A stretch of DNA of 64,000 nucleotides, taken from an uncultured Alphaproteobacteria bacterium (GTDB lineage: Bacteria; Pseudomonadota; Alphaproteobacteria; Micropepsales; Micropepsaceae). The notes beneath the pieces are model-generated. The model was not told the origin of the DNA. It saw only the letters and a program-made list of their open reading frames with translations, and searched no databases. The position numbers were made by a program, and so were the translations under genes. The stretch's first letter is position 1, and each line of letters opens with the position of its first letter. The stretch covers positions 59,417 to 123,416 of the forward strand of contig CAIOFO010000033.1 of NCBI GenBank assembly GCA_903857685.1, written 5' to 3'. This document shows positions 33,201-40,373 of this stretch, piece by piece.

Positions 33201-33628
33201 TTTTCAAGACCGATTTCAGCCTGATCGCGCTGATCGGCGTCATTCTGCTGATCGGCATTGTCAAGAAGAACGCCATTATCCTGATAGATTTCGCCATCAG
33301 CCTGCAGCGCGAGAAGCATCTGGATTCGCGCGAGGCCATCTACCAGGCCGCCCTGATGCGCTTTCGTCCCATCATGATGACGACCATGGGCGCGATCCTG
33401 GGGGCGCTGCCGCTGGCGATCGGGCTCGGGGAAGGATCCGAATTGCGCCAGCCGCTGGGCATCTCGATCGTCGGCGGCCTGGTGCTGAGCCAGGCCCTGA
33501 CGCTTTACACAACGCCGGTGGTCTATCTTTATCTCGATCGCTTCGGCACCCGCACCCGCAATATCTGGAATGGCTGGTACCACGGCATCATGCGCGCGCC
33601 CAAGGCGCCCGGCGCGCCGGCGGAGTGA
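30269..33628 (+). CDS. mdtC: RND efflux permease, MdtC-like, with low-complexity insertion
   Basis: The second permease of the pair, 1119 residues versus about 1025 for typical MdtC. The N-terminus VELFIRRPIATTLLALGLAL and the TM10 lysine ([16 protein letters not shown]) are normal. Two oddities: the relay motif reads GFVVDNTIVVLENV, with Asp399 followed by Asn400 instead of a second Asp; and residues about 770-850 in the second periplasmic loop are an Ala/Gly/Ser/Thr-rich insert (for example GGASGGTSSLTTTATTSSNN) just before VPLSAFVSYGPGATPLAVNH. The frame is intact across the insert. It ends at a palindromic repeat. Confidence 0.91.
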   Translation: MVELFIRRPIATTLLALGLALAGFGAMLLLPVSPLPNIDIPTLVVQANMAGASPETMSTSVATPLERHLGAIAAVTEMTSRSSVGSTQVVLQFDISRDIDGAARDVQAAINAARADLPAALRSNPTYRKFNPSDFPIMILALTSKTLSPGQIYDQASNILQQRLSQVTGVGDVQLNGASLPAIRIELNPRALFKYGIGLEDVRAAVSAANANSPKGTIEQGPERLQVYANDSATAAADYQSLVIAYRNNAAVRLSDVADVSDSVENVRNMGTANGQPAILVNVTKQPGANVISVVDSIRAIMPELQASLPAAINLEVINDPTVSIRNSVRDVEETLVLSTILVVVVVFFFLRNFRATLVPAVSVPLSLLGTFGMMYLVGFSLDNFSLMALIVSTGFVVDNTIVVLENVTRHLELGESRMQAALKGAQEVSFTVLSMSISLVAVFFPILLLGGVVGKIFHEFAVTLTIAIGTSLLVSLSVTPMMCAFLDISPTDDESLILRASRRIFEKSLDFYRRTVGWALDNPKTVMFILLVAVCLNVYLLAIVPKGFFPSVDEGRMQGGIRADQSISFQLMQKKFVQFVDIIRADPAVASVGGFAAGGNSGNIFVTLKPPAQRGYMTTPQVIDRLRPKLGNVAGARLFLASASATGVRGGGRAGNGDYQYTIQADTLDDLNTWVPKITQALQNVPELQDVNSDQQDKGLEVDLKIDRPTAARLGLNATQIDATLYDAFGQRQVSTLYKDKNQYHVVMEVAPEFWQSPEALRDIYVSTSGGSVSGTQASAAAGGAFAAAPAAGGASGGTSSLTTTATTSSNNSSSTSAAQAAADAVRNQQLNALTNTARGGASTGASVSTRVETMVPLSAFVSYGPGATPLAVNHQGPFVATTFSFTLPTGEPISVAQTAIQQTMAKIDVPISVHGEAAGTFQLFQKSLANEPLLLLAAIITIYIVLGILYESLIHPITILSTLPSAGVGAVLALLIFKTDFSLIALIGVILLIGIVKKNAIILIDFAISLQREKHLDSREAIYQAALMRFRPIMMTTMGAILGALPLAIGLGEGSELRQPLGISIVGGLVLSQALTLYTTPVVYLYLDRFGTRTRNIWNGWYHGIMRAPKAPGAPAE

Positions 33629-33649
33629 GAGACGCGACGGCGTAGCCGG

Positions 33650-33736
33650 TCGCTTTTGCGCCTCGCCCAAGCTCGGCGCGTTCGGTACTCAAATCGATCC
33701 GCTGGATCGATTTGACCGGCCAAGGCCGGTCGTACC
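33650..33736. repeat. Palindromic intergenic repeat, copy 1
   Basis: A left segment (33664-33696) shares 29 of 33 bases with 39757-39789. It is followed by a perfect 10-bp stem AAATCGATCC/GGATCGATTT (33691-33713, 3-base loop) and a perfect 7-bp stem ACCGGCC/GGCCGGT (33715-33730, AA loop). The right end GCCGGTCGTACC matches the other copy except for one base. It sits between the convergent mdtC-like and pilin genes, so it could act as a two-way terminator as well as being a dispersed repeat. Confidence 0.75.
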
Positions 33737-33739
33737 TCG

Positions 33740-33904
33740 CTAATTCAGGCTGGTGCCGATCACGATCAGATGGCCATTGAGGCTGTTGCCCAGCGCGCCC
33801 AGTCCGGCAATCATCACGATCGCGATCAGGGCCGTGATCAGGCCATATTCAATCGCCGTCGTGGCTTTCCGGTCGCCGATAAATCCGGCCAATCGTCCGC
33901 GCAT
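33740..33904 (-). CDS. Flp-type pilin (small)
   Basis: A 54-residue protein of the Flp/Fap pilin family. The basic leader MRGRLAGFIGDRKA is followed by the signature TTAIEYGLITALIAIVMIAG, the hydrophobic helix that packs in the pilus core. In typical Flp pilins the TadV-like prepilin peptidase cleaves after a Gly just before ATAIEYG; here the aligned position is Ala, so processing may be less efficient. AGGGGAA lies six bases before the ATG. No tad/cpa assembly genes are in the window. It is paired with a second pilin gene 154 bp upstream on the same strand, and the two have matching upstream motifs. Confidence 0.88.
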   Translation of the reverse strand: MRGRLAGFIGDRKATTAIEYGLITALIAIVMIAGLGALGNSLNGHLIVIGTSLN

Positions 33905-33931
33905 GAAATTCCCCTTTTGACGGGTTCACGG

Positions 33932-33986
33932 ATATCAAGTCCGGACCCCAAGGGAAACGCGTTCCTCGCGGCAGCGTTAAAATCGC
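33932..33986 (-). promoter_or_regulatory. Bipartite upstream motif of pilin 1
   Basis: In pilin orientation: GCGATTTTAACGC (33974-33986), 34 bp, then CTTGATAT (33932-33939), 27 bp before the ATG. The same two blocks with the same 34-bp spacing precede the second pilin, while most bases between them differ. The downstream block may be the -10 region and the upstream block an activator site; that is inference. Confidence 0.6.
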
Positions 33987-34058
33987 GGGGGGCAGGCAGC
34001 GGCGTTGCCGCGAAGCCTGGCAATTAACTTGTATGAAGATGCTCGCGAACTTCCTGCA

Positions 34059-34223
34059 CTAGCGCAGGCTGCTCGCGATACCGGCCAGTTGGGTATTGAG
34101 ACTGGTGCCGACCGTGGTCAGACCGGTGATAATGACCACCGCGATCAGGGCGGCGATCAGGCCATATTCAATCGCCGTGGCGCCGTCGTCATTTGCGATA
34201 AAATTCGCCAAAAATTTGCGCAT
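34059..34223 (-). CDS. Flp-type pilin (small)
   Basis: A 54-residue Flp/Fap-family pilin. The leader MRKFLANFIANDDG ends in the canonical Gly before the mature start ATAIEYGLIAALIAVVIITG, so prepilin peptidase cleavage should be normal. The C-terminal part, TTVGTSLNTQLAGIASSLR, is the short variable tail. The start at 34223 (MRKF) is preferred to an in-frame ATG at 34262. No strong Shine-Dalgarno sequence is visible. It shares length and core motif with the neighbouring pilin but differs in leader and tail, which suggests an old duplication. Assembly genes must be elsewhere on the chromosome. Confidence 0.9.
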   Translation of the reverse strand: MRKFLANFIANDDGATAIEYGLIAALIAVVIITGLTTVGTSLNTQLAGIASSLR

Positions 34224-34255
34224 GGGAAATATTCGTTTGAAATGCGCGCACAGGC

Positions 34256-34310
34256 ATATCAAGGCCGGAAAATTCGCGTAATCGGAGACTGAAGCCGGCG
34301 TTAAAATCGC
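34256..34310 (-). promoter_or_regulatory. Bipartite upstream motif of pilin 2
   Basis: In pilin orientation: GCGATTTTAACGC (34298-34310), exactly 34 bp, then CTTGATAT (34256-34263), 32 bp before the ATG at 34223. Both blocks and the spacing match those ahead of pilin 1, and a CCGG immediately precedes the CTTGATAT region in both. Confidence 0.6.
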
Positions 34311-34372
34311 CTGGCTTGACGCTATTGGATTTTAATCAAGATATTGAATCGCATGCCAACATTGCGGCGCGT

Positions 34373-35098
34373 TTAGAAATTCGGCAGATCCGAATTTTGC
34401 GCGGCGCCGTCATGAATCTGGGCGTTGCGGTTCTGGCGATAGAGGCTGCGCGTGGTGGCGTAGAAATCGATGGATGAGCGCTGTATAGATTCGACGGCGT
34501 CAATGTTCGCGGCGCTGCTGTCCAGCACGCCAAGGCCTGACCGGATGATCATGTAGAGGGTTGAATTGTTCCAGCTCATATAGGTCAGCGGGTCGAAGGC
34601 GATATCCACGCCGCTGCCGACCAGATCGCGCGGCGGCTTGGGACCGAGGAAGGGCAGCACCAGATAAGAGCCTTCCGCCGCGCCGCCCTTGCCAAGCGTG
34701 ATGCCGAAATCATTGTCGTGATAGGGAATTCCCATCTTGCTGGCGACATCGATCAGGCCCGCCAGGCCGACAGTGGAATTGATCATGAAACGGCCGAAGA
34801 TATTGGTCGCCTTGTCGCCATCGCCCTGGATGGAATCGTTGACGAACACCACCGGGGCATTGAGGTTGGTCAGGGCATTGTGGATGCTGTCGCGCGCCGC
34901 TTCCGGCAGGGCCGAGCGGTAGAATTTCGCCACCGGCGTCACCACCGTGTCATTCAGCTTGATGTCGAAATCGAACACGGCTCGGTTGCCGGGTTCCCAG
35001 GGGTCGTGCTGCGCCAGTGATGCGGGGTCATTGGTCGCGCAGGCGCTCAGCGCCAGAGCGGCCCCAACGACCAGCAGAATGGAAAAGCGCGTTTGCAT
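34373..35098 (-). CDS. mlaA: MlaA-family outer-membrane lipoprotein
   Basis: MlaA (VacJ) sits in the outer membrane with a porin and removes misplaced phospholipids from the outer leaflet, passing them to the MlaC/MlaFEDB retrograde pathway. The 241-residue protein has a lipoprotein signal ending in the lipobox ALSAC. The MlaA core begins with DPWEPGNRAVFDFDIKLND and includes VGLAGLIDVASKMGIPYH, DFGITLGKGG, YLVLPFLGPKPPRDLVGSG and DPLTYMSW. I chose ATG at 35098 over a TTG three codons upstream. The mlaBCDEF genes are not nearby, as is common for mlaA in some genomes. Confidence 0.93.
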   Translation of the reverse strand: MQTRFSILLVVGAALALSACATNDPASLAQHDPWEPGNRAVFDFDIKLNDTVVTPVAKFYRSALPEAARDSIHNALTNLNAPVVFVNDSIQGDGDKATNIFGRFMINSTVGLAGLIDVASKMGIPYHDNDFGITLGKGGAAEGSYLVLPFLGPKPPRDLVGSGVDIAFDPLTYMSWNNSTLYMIIRSGLGVLDSSAANIDAVESIQRSSIDFYATTRSLYRQNRNAQIHDGAAQNSDLPNF

Positions 35099-35551
35099 AC
35101 CCACCAATATACTGGAATCTCGATAAAATATCGTTACGGCGGCGACTCAGACAACACCTAATATCGGTATTGGTACCCCAGAGAACAAGTAAAAGTTCCC
35201 CACAATTTCGCCCTGCGACGCAATGGCCGGACCAGTGCAACACGGGGCAGGGCAGGTCCGGTACCGGCGCCGGCAATTGTCCCCAACATCAGAAGGGGAT
35301 CAGCCGCCTCAACTCCCGGGCCATCGGGCCTCGCATGGGACTTTCTCCCTGCTTTGGTGTGCTGGCGCCGCCAGCCTCCAAGGACTGGTCGGCCAGCCGC
35401 TCCAACGGCTGTTCCAAGGGCGGGGTCCGGACCATCGCGACCCCAAACCCCAGGGCACATACATTCTGTCCAAGAAAGCAGGCGCGCATCCGGGCTCCTC
35501 GGCTTTGCCCGATGGAAACCGCCGAAACAGCAAAGCGCTCCCTTGCACTGC
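35099..35551. other. Intergenic region, no supported gene
   Basis: About 450 bp upstream of mlaA. Short frames on both strands (for example a 66-codon minus-strand frame at 35289-35489) have no recognisable domain or ribosome-binding site. AT-rich sequence at 35100-35165 (including CGATAAAATATCGT, a partial palindrome) is the likely mlaA promoter region. Confidence 0.5.
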
Positions 35552-36892
35552 CTAGATTTTCGTCAATTTTGATGACGGTGCCGCAAAGAAATGGAAAAGA
35601 GCCAGCATCGCCGCCAGATCGAGGGGATAGAGATAGCGGTAATCGCAGGCCACCGAGACGAAGAAAAAGCTGGAGGTGAAAGTCAGCGCCCCCGCCAGCA
35701 TGCCGGCCATGGCGATATCGGTTCTGCCGCGGCGGCGGAGATAAAGCACCAGCAGTCCCACGGCCAGCACCCCGAAAGCCAGATGCGACAGCACCGGCGT
35801 GCCCATGAAGGCCCTTGCATAGACGGCCAGTTTGGCATCCGCCGGCCGGATGCGCGCGGTCAGGCCCAGGGCTTTGAGCTGCGCCCCATCGCCGTCAATC
35901 CCGACATAGGCGGGATGGCAGGCCGCGATATCGGGCGTCGCCACCACCTGCCAGAACACGCCGGCGCGTTCGCGGACATAGATGTCCGGCCGTGTCAGGA
36001 GCAGGCCCCGCCACTGCGCCGCCACGGCGCCCTGGGTGATCTGGGCCGGCAGGAGCGGCTCCAGCGTGTCCTGCATTTGCAGCGAATAGGCGCGCACGCC
36101 CTTCTGTTCAATGGCGGCGGCCAGCAGCGGATCGCCATGGCGCAACAGGCTGAGGGGAAAGCCTTCCTTCGCCGCACCGGTAAGATCGTAAATCTGGGCA
36201 AGCCGGATTTCGCTGCGCAGGCCTTCGCCGCCATCGCCGCGAAAGGCGAGCAGCAGATTGGCGCCGATGACCAGCGCCAGCATCATCAGTAGCGCCGCCA
36301 TGGCGCGCATTGCGCCGCGCCAGATGCTGCTCCCGGCCGTCGCCAGGCCGAAGGTCAAGGCGCCCACCGGCAGCAGCAGCAATCCGTTCTGCCGCGCCAG
36401 CGCCGCCAGGCTCAAGGCCAGAAAGAACAGAATAAACAGCACGAGCCGCCTGCCGCCCCGTTCCAGAACCGCGCGCGCCAAAAGCGCGAAGGAAAAAACA
36501 AACGCGTCCGCGAACAGCACATCCTTCCACACCGTGCCCTGGTACAGCAGGAATTGCGGCGTCAGCACAATGCCAAGCGCAACCGGCACGGCGCCCCAGC
36601 CTGTGTTTCGCCGCAGTGACAGAATGAAGGCCAGCGCCAACATCGCCGCCTCAAACATCACGAACAGTGCGGTGCCGGACAGAAGGGAATCGAACAGTCC
36701 CAGCAGCCACGCCATCACGGCCGGGTGCCAGCTGTTGTAGGCGCCGAAGCGGCCGTCAAAAAGCTGGCTGACGGAATCGTAGGACATTTGCCCGGGCAGG
36801 TTGAGCACCAGCATCGCGGCAAATCCGGCGGTCAGCACCGCCGCTGCCATTACTGCCGGTATCCGCGCACTCAGCATGCAACTGCCATGCAT
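35552..36892 (-). CDS. Large polytopic membrane protein of unknown function, GT-C-like
   Basis: A protein of about 446 residues with around ten hydrophobic helices. After TM1 it has LPGQMSYDSVSQLFDGRFGA then YNSWHPAVMAWLLGLFD. This pattern, with an acidic residue and a WHP motif after TM1, resembles membrane proteins of unknown function with GT-C-like topology. A large non-membrane stretch (about residues 235-370) includes VRERAGVFWQVVATPDIAAC. Several starts are possible: GTG 36937, ATG 36892 and ATG 36877; I list 36892 but none has a strong ribosome-binding site. It is divergent from the TonB receptor gene. No substrate can be proposed. Confidence 0.6.
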   Translation of the reverse strand: MHGSCMLSARIPAVMAAAVLTAGFAAMLVLNLPGQMSYDSVSQLFDGRFGAYNSWHPAVMAWLLGLFDSLLSGTALFVMFEAAMLALAFILSLRRNTGWGAVPVALGIVLTPQFLLYQGTVWKDVLFADAFVFSFALLARAVLERGGRRLVLFILFFLALSLAALARQNGLLLLPVGALTFGLATAGSSIWRGAMRAMAALLMMLALVIGANLLLAFRGDGGEGLRSEIRLAQIYDLTGAAKEGFPLSLLRHGDPLLAAAIEQKGVRAYSLQMQDTLEPLLPAQITQGAVAAQWRGLLLTRPDIYVRERAGVFWQVVATPDIAACHPAYVGIDGDGAQLKALGLTARIRPADAKLAVYARAFMGTPVLSHLAFGVLAVGLLVLYLRRRGRTDIAMAGMLAGALTFTSSFFFVSVACDYRYLYPLDLAAMLALFHFFAAPSSKLTKI

Positions 36893-36998
36893 GAATCGGG
36901 AAAAAGTCCCCGGGCCCCTGTTGCTGTCCTGCCGCACTTCATTTTTGCTTTTTTCTCGCCTAAATATCTGTCAACAAAAGAATAGTTCAGGAGGGGAC

Positions 36999-39716
36999 AT
37001 GCGCAAAATAGCGATGCTTTCGGCGAGCATTTTCGCCCTTGTGGGCGCCATGCCGGCAATGGCCCAGAGCGACAATTCCACATCGTCCATCGGGCTTGAG
37101 ACGGTGATCGTCACCGCGCGCAAGATACAGGAAGATGCGCAGACCGTTCCGATCTCGATCACCTCCTACAACCAGTCTGATCTCGACAAGCTGGGCGTCA
37201 AGACCATCGAAGACCTGAAATATTCCGCGCCGTCGGTCTATATCGCGCCCACCGCCTTCCGCCAGGACACGCTGAACGTCACCATTCGCGGCCAGCGCAA
37301 TTTCGACGCCCCGTCGGGTGGCGGCAATCCGGGACTGGGTTTCGACACCGCCTCGGCGATCTACAAGGACGGCGTCTATTACGCCCGCGCCGTCGGCCTG
37401 ACCGGATCGCTGTTCGACATGGACAATGTCGAAGTGCTGAAAGGCCCCCAGGGCACGCTGGTCGGCCGCAACACCACGGGCGGCGCCATTCTTTATACCT
37501 CCAAGGAACCTGGACCGGATTTCGGCGGTTATGTGCGGGGCACGCTGGGCGATTACGGCCGCGCCGGTCTGCAGGGCGCCGTCAACATTCCGCTGACCGA
37601 CACGCTCTCGGCGCGCATTGCGCTGAATGCCGACAACCAGAAAGGCTATATCGCCAATTATTTCTATGATCCGGTGAGCGGCGCCAGCAATCACCAGGCC
37701 GCCATGGGCAGCGACAAGCTGGCCGGCCTGTTCAGCGTCAAATGGCGGCCGGATGACAGCTTCAACCTGATTTTGCGCGCCGATATCGGGGCGGAGCATG
37801 ACACCGGCTCGACCTATCACGATCTGGGATATTTCGTGGGCAGCGTGCCCTCCAGCACCAGAACCTCGGTCTGCAACATTCCCGGCACCTGCCTCGGCTT
37901 CATTGATCTGCAGGGCCACCCGGTCGCGGCTTACTACCTGACTTCGACCGCTACCAGCGTCAGCAACGTCAACACGTCCCCGGCGGCGTATAATTCCCTG
38001 CTGAATTCCCTGGCGCGCGAACAGGCCGATGGCTTCTGGAGCACCGAGCAATCCAAGAGCAATGTCAGCGTCGGACACTATCAGACATGGTCCGCCACCG
38101 CCGACAAGTCCTTCGGCGATGACTTGAACATGAAATTGATGGGTGCCTATCGCACCTGGGATAATACCGGCACGGCGGTCAGCCGCGGCCAGCCCTTCGA
38201 AACCAATACCTATCTCTACAACTTCCCCGCTTATGAGTCCTACCAGACCGAATTCACCGTCAACGGCAAGGGGCTCGATGAAAAGCTGAAATGGACCACC
38301 GGATTCTTCTATTTCAACGAGCGCAGCCCCAATGACGGCGGTTTGCTCTATCTCTTCCTGCCCAGCGCCGGCACGGCGCCGCCGGCGGCGCCGACAGGAC
38401 CGACGGCAGCGACAGCCAAGCAGATCACCGTCACCGACTGGTCGCACAATACCGAGGCCAACAGTTCCTATGCCGGTTACGCCCAGGGAACCTTCATCAT
38501 CCGGGACGATACGCGGCTGACCGCAGGGGTGCGCTACACCTATGACGAGCGCCATGCCTATATCGCTTCGCAGAGCGTCCAGACGCCGGCAACGGCGGCA
38601 ACCAACGGGTTGTTGGTGGCGGGCGGCAAGGCGGCGGTGTTCAATACCGCCGGCTACACCATCGAAGGCATTACCTATGCCGGCCAAAGCGATCTTTGTT
38701 TCCTGACCAACGCCAAGGGCGTGATCCTGCCGCTGTCGCAATGCGCCGTGGACGTCAACAAGAGCTACCACAAGCCGACTTGGACGCTGGCCCTGGACCA
38801 TGATCTGTGGGACGGCACGCTGGTCTATGCCACCATGCGCTCGGGCTATCGCTCCGGCGCCATCAACACCCAGTCCATCAACACCGCCGCCAATGTGGCA
38901 ATGCCCGAGGAAGTGCTGGACTACGAAGTGGGCGTGAAATCACAGATGTCGGTGCTGGACATGCCGCTGCGCGCCAATGTTGCGCTTTACCAGACCGCCT
39001 ATCACAATATTCAGGTGCAGCAGCAGGTGCCCAACGTCACTCTGGCGACGGCGGTCGGCGGCGGACCCTGCACCCAGGCGGCGCTCAACGCCGGTCAGTG
39101 TCTTGGCAACTTCAACGACAATATCACGCTCAACGCCGCAAAGGCGCGCATCTATGGCGTGGAGTGGGACTTTACGCTGCTGCCCGCCGACTGGCTGTCG
39201 CTCAATGCCTCGGGCAGTTATATCGACCCGCGCTACACCGACTATAATTTCATCGTGCCGCCGGGCTATCTCCAGCCGGTCGGCACCACCAACCTGTCCG
39301 GCACGCCCATTCCGGTGCCGGCCTGGCAGACCAATGAAACCGCCACGGTGGATTTCGGCACCGACTTGGCCGGACTGCCCCTGGGCGACGCACTGTTCAC
39401 GGCGCACTATTACTGGCAAAGCCGCTATCTCGCCGATCTGCGCAACTACAATCCGCTGCAGCGCACCTTTGCCTACGGCCTGGTCAATCTGCGGCTGTCA
39501 GCCAGCGACTTCCTGCACAGCAACGCGGAATTGGCGGTATTCATGAACAATGCCGCCGACACACAGGCATGCCTGCCCGAATATAATGGCGCGCTCAATT
39601 CGGCGCCCAATGGCACCTTCGGCACCCCAAATACCTCGGGCTTGCTGCAATGTGTGCCGCTGGCCCCGCGCATGACGGGAATCCAGCTGACCTATAAGTT
39701 CGGTCAGGGCGGCTGA
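36999..39716 (+). CDS. TonB-dependent outer-membrane receptor
   Basis: A 905-residue receptor with an N-terminal signal peptide (MRKIAMLSASIFALVGAMPA, cleaved near AMA). The TonB box/plug start is GLETVIVTARKIQEDAQTVP, and the plug includes VEVLKGPQGTLVGRNTTGGA. The remainder is a long beta-barrel with many aromatic, alternating strands, ending ...GIQLTYKFGQGG. It uses proton motive force via TonB-ExbBD to import large or scarce nutrients. The start at 36999 follows an excellent AGGAGGGG; frames reaching further upstream are open by chance. There is no adjacent transporter, sigma factor or substrate enzyme, so siderophore, saccharide or other ligand cannot be decided. Lack of a DUF4880/FecR pair argues against FecI-type control. 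Confidence 0.94.
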   Translation: MRKIAMLSASIFALVGAMPAMAQSDNSTSSIGLETVIVTARKIQEDAQTVPISITSYNQSDLDKLGVKTIEDLKYSAPSVYIAPTAFRQDTLNVTIRGQRNFDAPSGGGNPGLGFDTASAIYKDGVYYARAVGLTGSLFDMDNVEVLKGPQGTLVGRNTTGGAILYTSKEPGPDFGGYVRGTLGDYGRAGLQGAVNIPLTDTLSARIALNADNQKGYIANYFYDPVSGASNHQAAMGSDKLAGLFSVKWRPDDSFNLILRADIGAEHDTGSTYHDLGYFVGSVPSSTRTSVCNIPGTCLGFIDLQGHPVAAYYLTSTATSVSNVNTSPAAYNSLLNSLAREQADGFWSTEQSKSNVSVGHYQTWSATADKSFGDDLNMKLMGAYRTWDNTGTAVSRGQPFETNTYLYNFPAYESYQTEFTVNGKGLDEKLKWTTGFFYFNERSPNDGGLLYLFLPSAGTAPPAAPTGPTAATAKQITVTDWSHNTEANSSYAGYAQGTFIIRDDTRLTAGVRYTYDERHAYIASQSVQTPATAATNGLLVAGGKAAVFNTAGYTIEGITYAGQSDLCFLTNAKGVILPLSQCAVDVNKSYHKPTWTLALDHDLWDGTLVYATMRSGYRSGAINTQSINTAANVAMPEEVLDYEVGVKSQMSVLDMPLRANVALYQTAYHNIQVQQQVPNVTLATAVGGGPCTQAALNAGQCLGNFNDNITLNAAKARIYGVEWDFTLLPADWLSLNASGSYIDPRYTDYNFIVPPGYLQPVGTTNLSGTPIPVPAWQTNETATVDFGTDLAGLPLGDALFTAHYYWQSRYLADLRNYNPLQRTFAYGLVNLRLSASDFLHSNAELAVFMNNAADTQACLPEYNGALNSAPNGTFGTPNTSGLLQCVPLAPRMTGIQLTYKFGQGG

Positions 39717-39737
39717 AAGGGCGGAAGGTAGTCGCGT

Positions 39738-39850
39738 TCGCTTCGGCGTTGCGCTTCGCCCAAGCTCAGCGCGCTCGGCACTAAAATCGGTCGTCGCACG
39801 ACGCTGTCGCTGTCGACGGACCGATTTTCTCCGCGAGTGCCGGTCGTGCC
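39738..39850. repeat. Palindromic intergenic repeat, copy 2
   Basis: The left segment (39757-39789) matches copy 1 at 29 of 33 bases and the right end GCCGGTCGTGCC (39839-39850) at 11 of 12. The stem differs: AAAATCGGTC (39783-39792) pairs perfectly with GACCGATTTT, enclosing a second small GTCG/CGAC hairpin. As with copy 1, it lies between two convergent genes (TonB receptor and FKBP). Confidence 0.75.
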
Positions 39851-39853
39851 GCA

Positions 39854-40348
39854 CTACTGCGGCGGCGCCACCGTGATCAGGCTGAGATCGAATACCAGGG
39901 TCTGGTTGGGCGGGATGTCGCTGCCGGCGCCGCCCGGGCCATAACCCAGATCTGACGGGATCACCAGCTGCCACACATCGCCTTCCTTCATCAGGGACAG
40001 CGCCTCGACCCAGCCGGGGATCAGCGCGCCCGCCGGAAAAGTCGCGGTCTTGCCGGGCGCGGTTTTGTCGAACACCTTGCCCGTGATCAGCGTGCCCTTG
40101 TAGGTGACGGTGACCATGTCGGCGCCCGATTGCGGCGCCTTGCCGGTGCCCGCCTTGACGACGCGGTATTCCAGGCCGTCCTCGGTCTTGGTCACGCCGG
40201 GCTTGGCGGCGAAGTCGGCCAGATACTTGGCATTGGAAGCCGCGCTGAGATCATAATGCGGTATCTTGGCCGCATCGGCCGCCTTGTTGCACCCCGCCAG
40301 AGCCAGCAGCGCCAGAAATGGTGTGATCAGATTGTGATTGCGTTGCAT
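39854..40348 (-). CDS. FKBP-type peptidyl-prolyl isomerase, lipoprotein
   Basis: A 164-residue periplasmic lipoprotein: signal ALLALAGC gives a lipidated cysteine. The FKBP domain has VTVTYKGTLITGKVFDKT, GWVEALSLMKEGDVWQLVIP, LGYGPGGAGSDIPPNQTLVF and a final hydrophobic strand. These include the active-site tryptophan-containing segment and aromatic residues of the proline pocket. It catalyses cis-trans proline isomerisation and may help fold envelope proteins. It lies 25 bp after the RND adaptor gene on the same strand, so it is probably cotranscribed with the pump. Confidence 0.93.
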   Translation of the reverse strand: MQRNHNLITPFLALLALAGCNKAADAAKIPHYDLSAASNAKYLADFAAKPGVTKTEDGLEYRVVKAGTGKAPQSGADMVTVTYKGTLITGKVFDKTAPGKTATFPAGALIPGWVEALSLMKEGDVWQLVIPSDLGYGPGGAGSDIPPNQTLVFDLSLITVAPPQ

Positions 40349-40373
40349 GGGGGTCCCTTTTCTTATGACAAGG

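Noticed and set aside
35289..35489. A 66-codon minus-strand frame in the region upstream of mlaA
   Set aside because: No ribosome-binding site or recognisable domain; several overlapping frames of similar length occur in the same segment.
36801..36998. Upstream start for the TonB receptor
   Set aside because: The ATG at 36999 has an excellent Shine-Dalgarno sequence and begins a signal peptide; the upstream part is antisense to the divergent gene.
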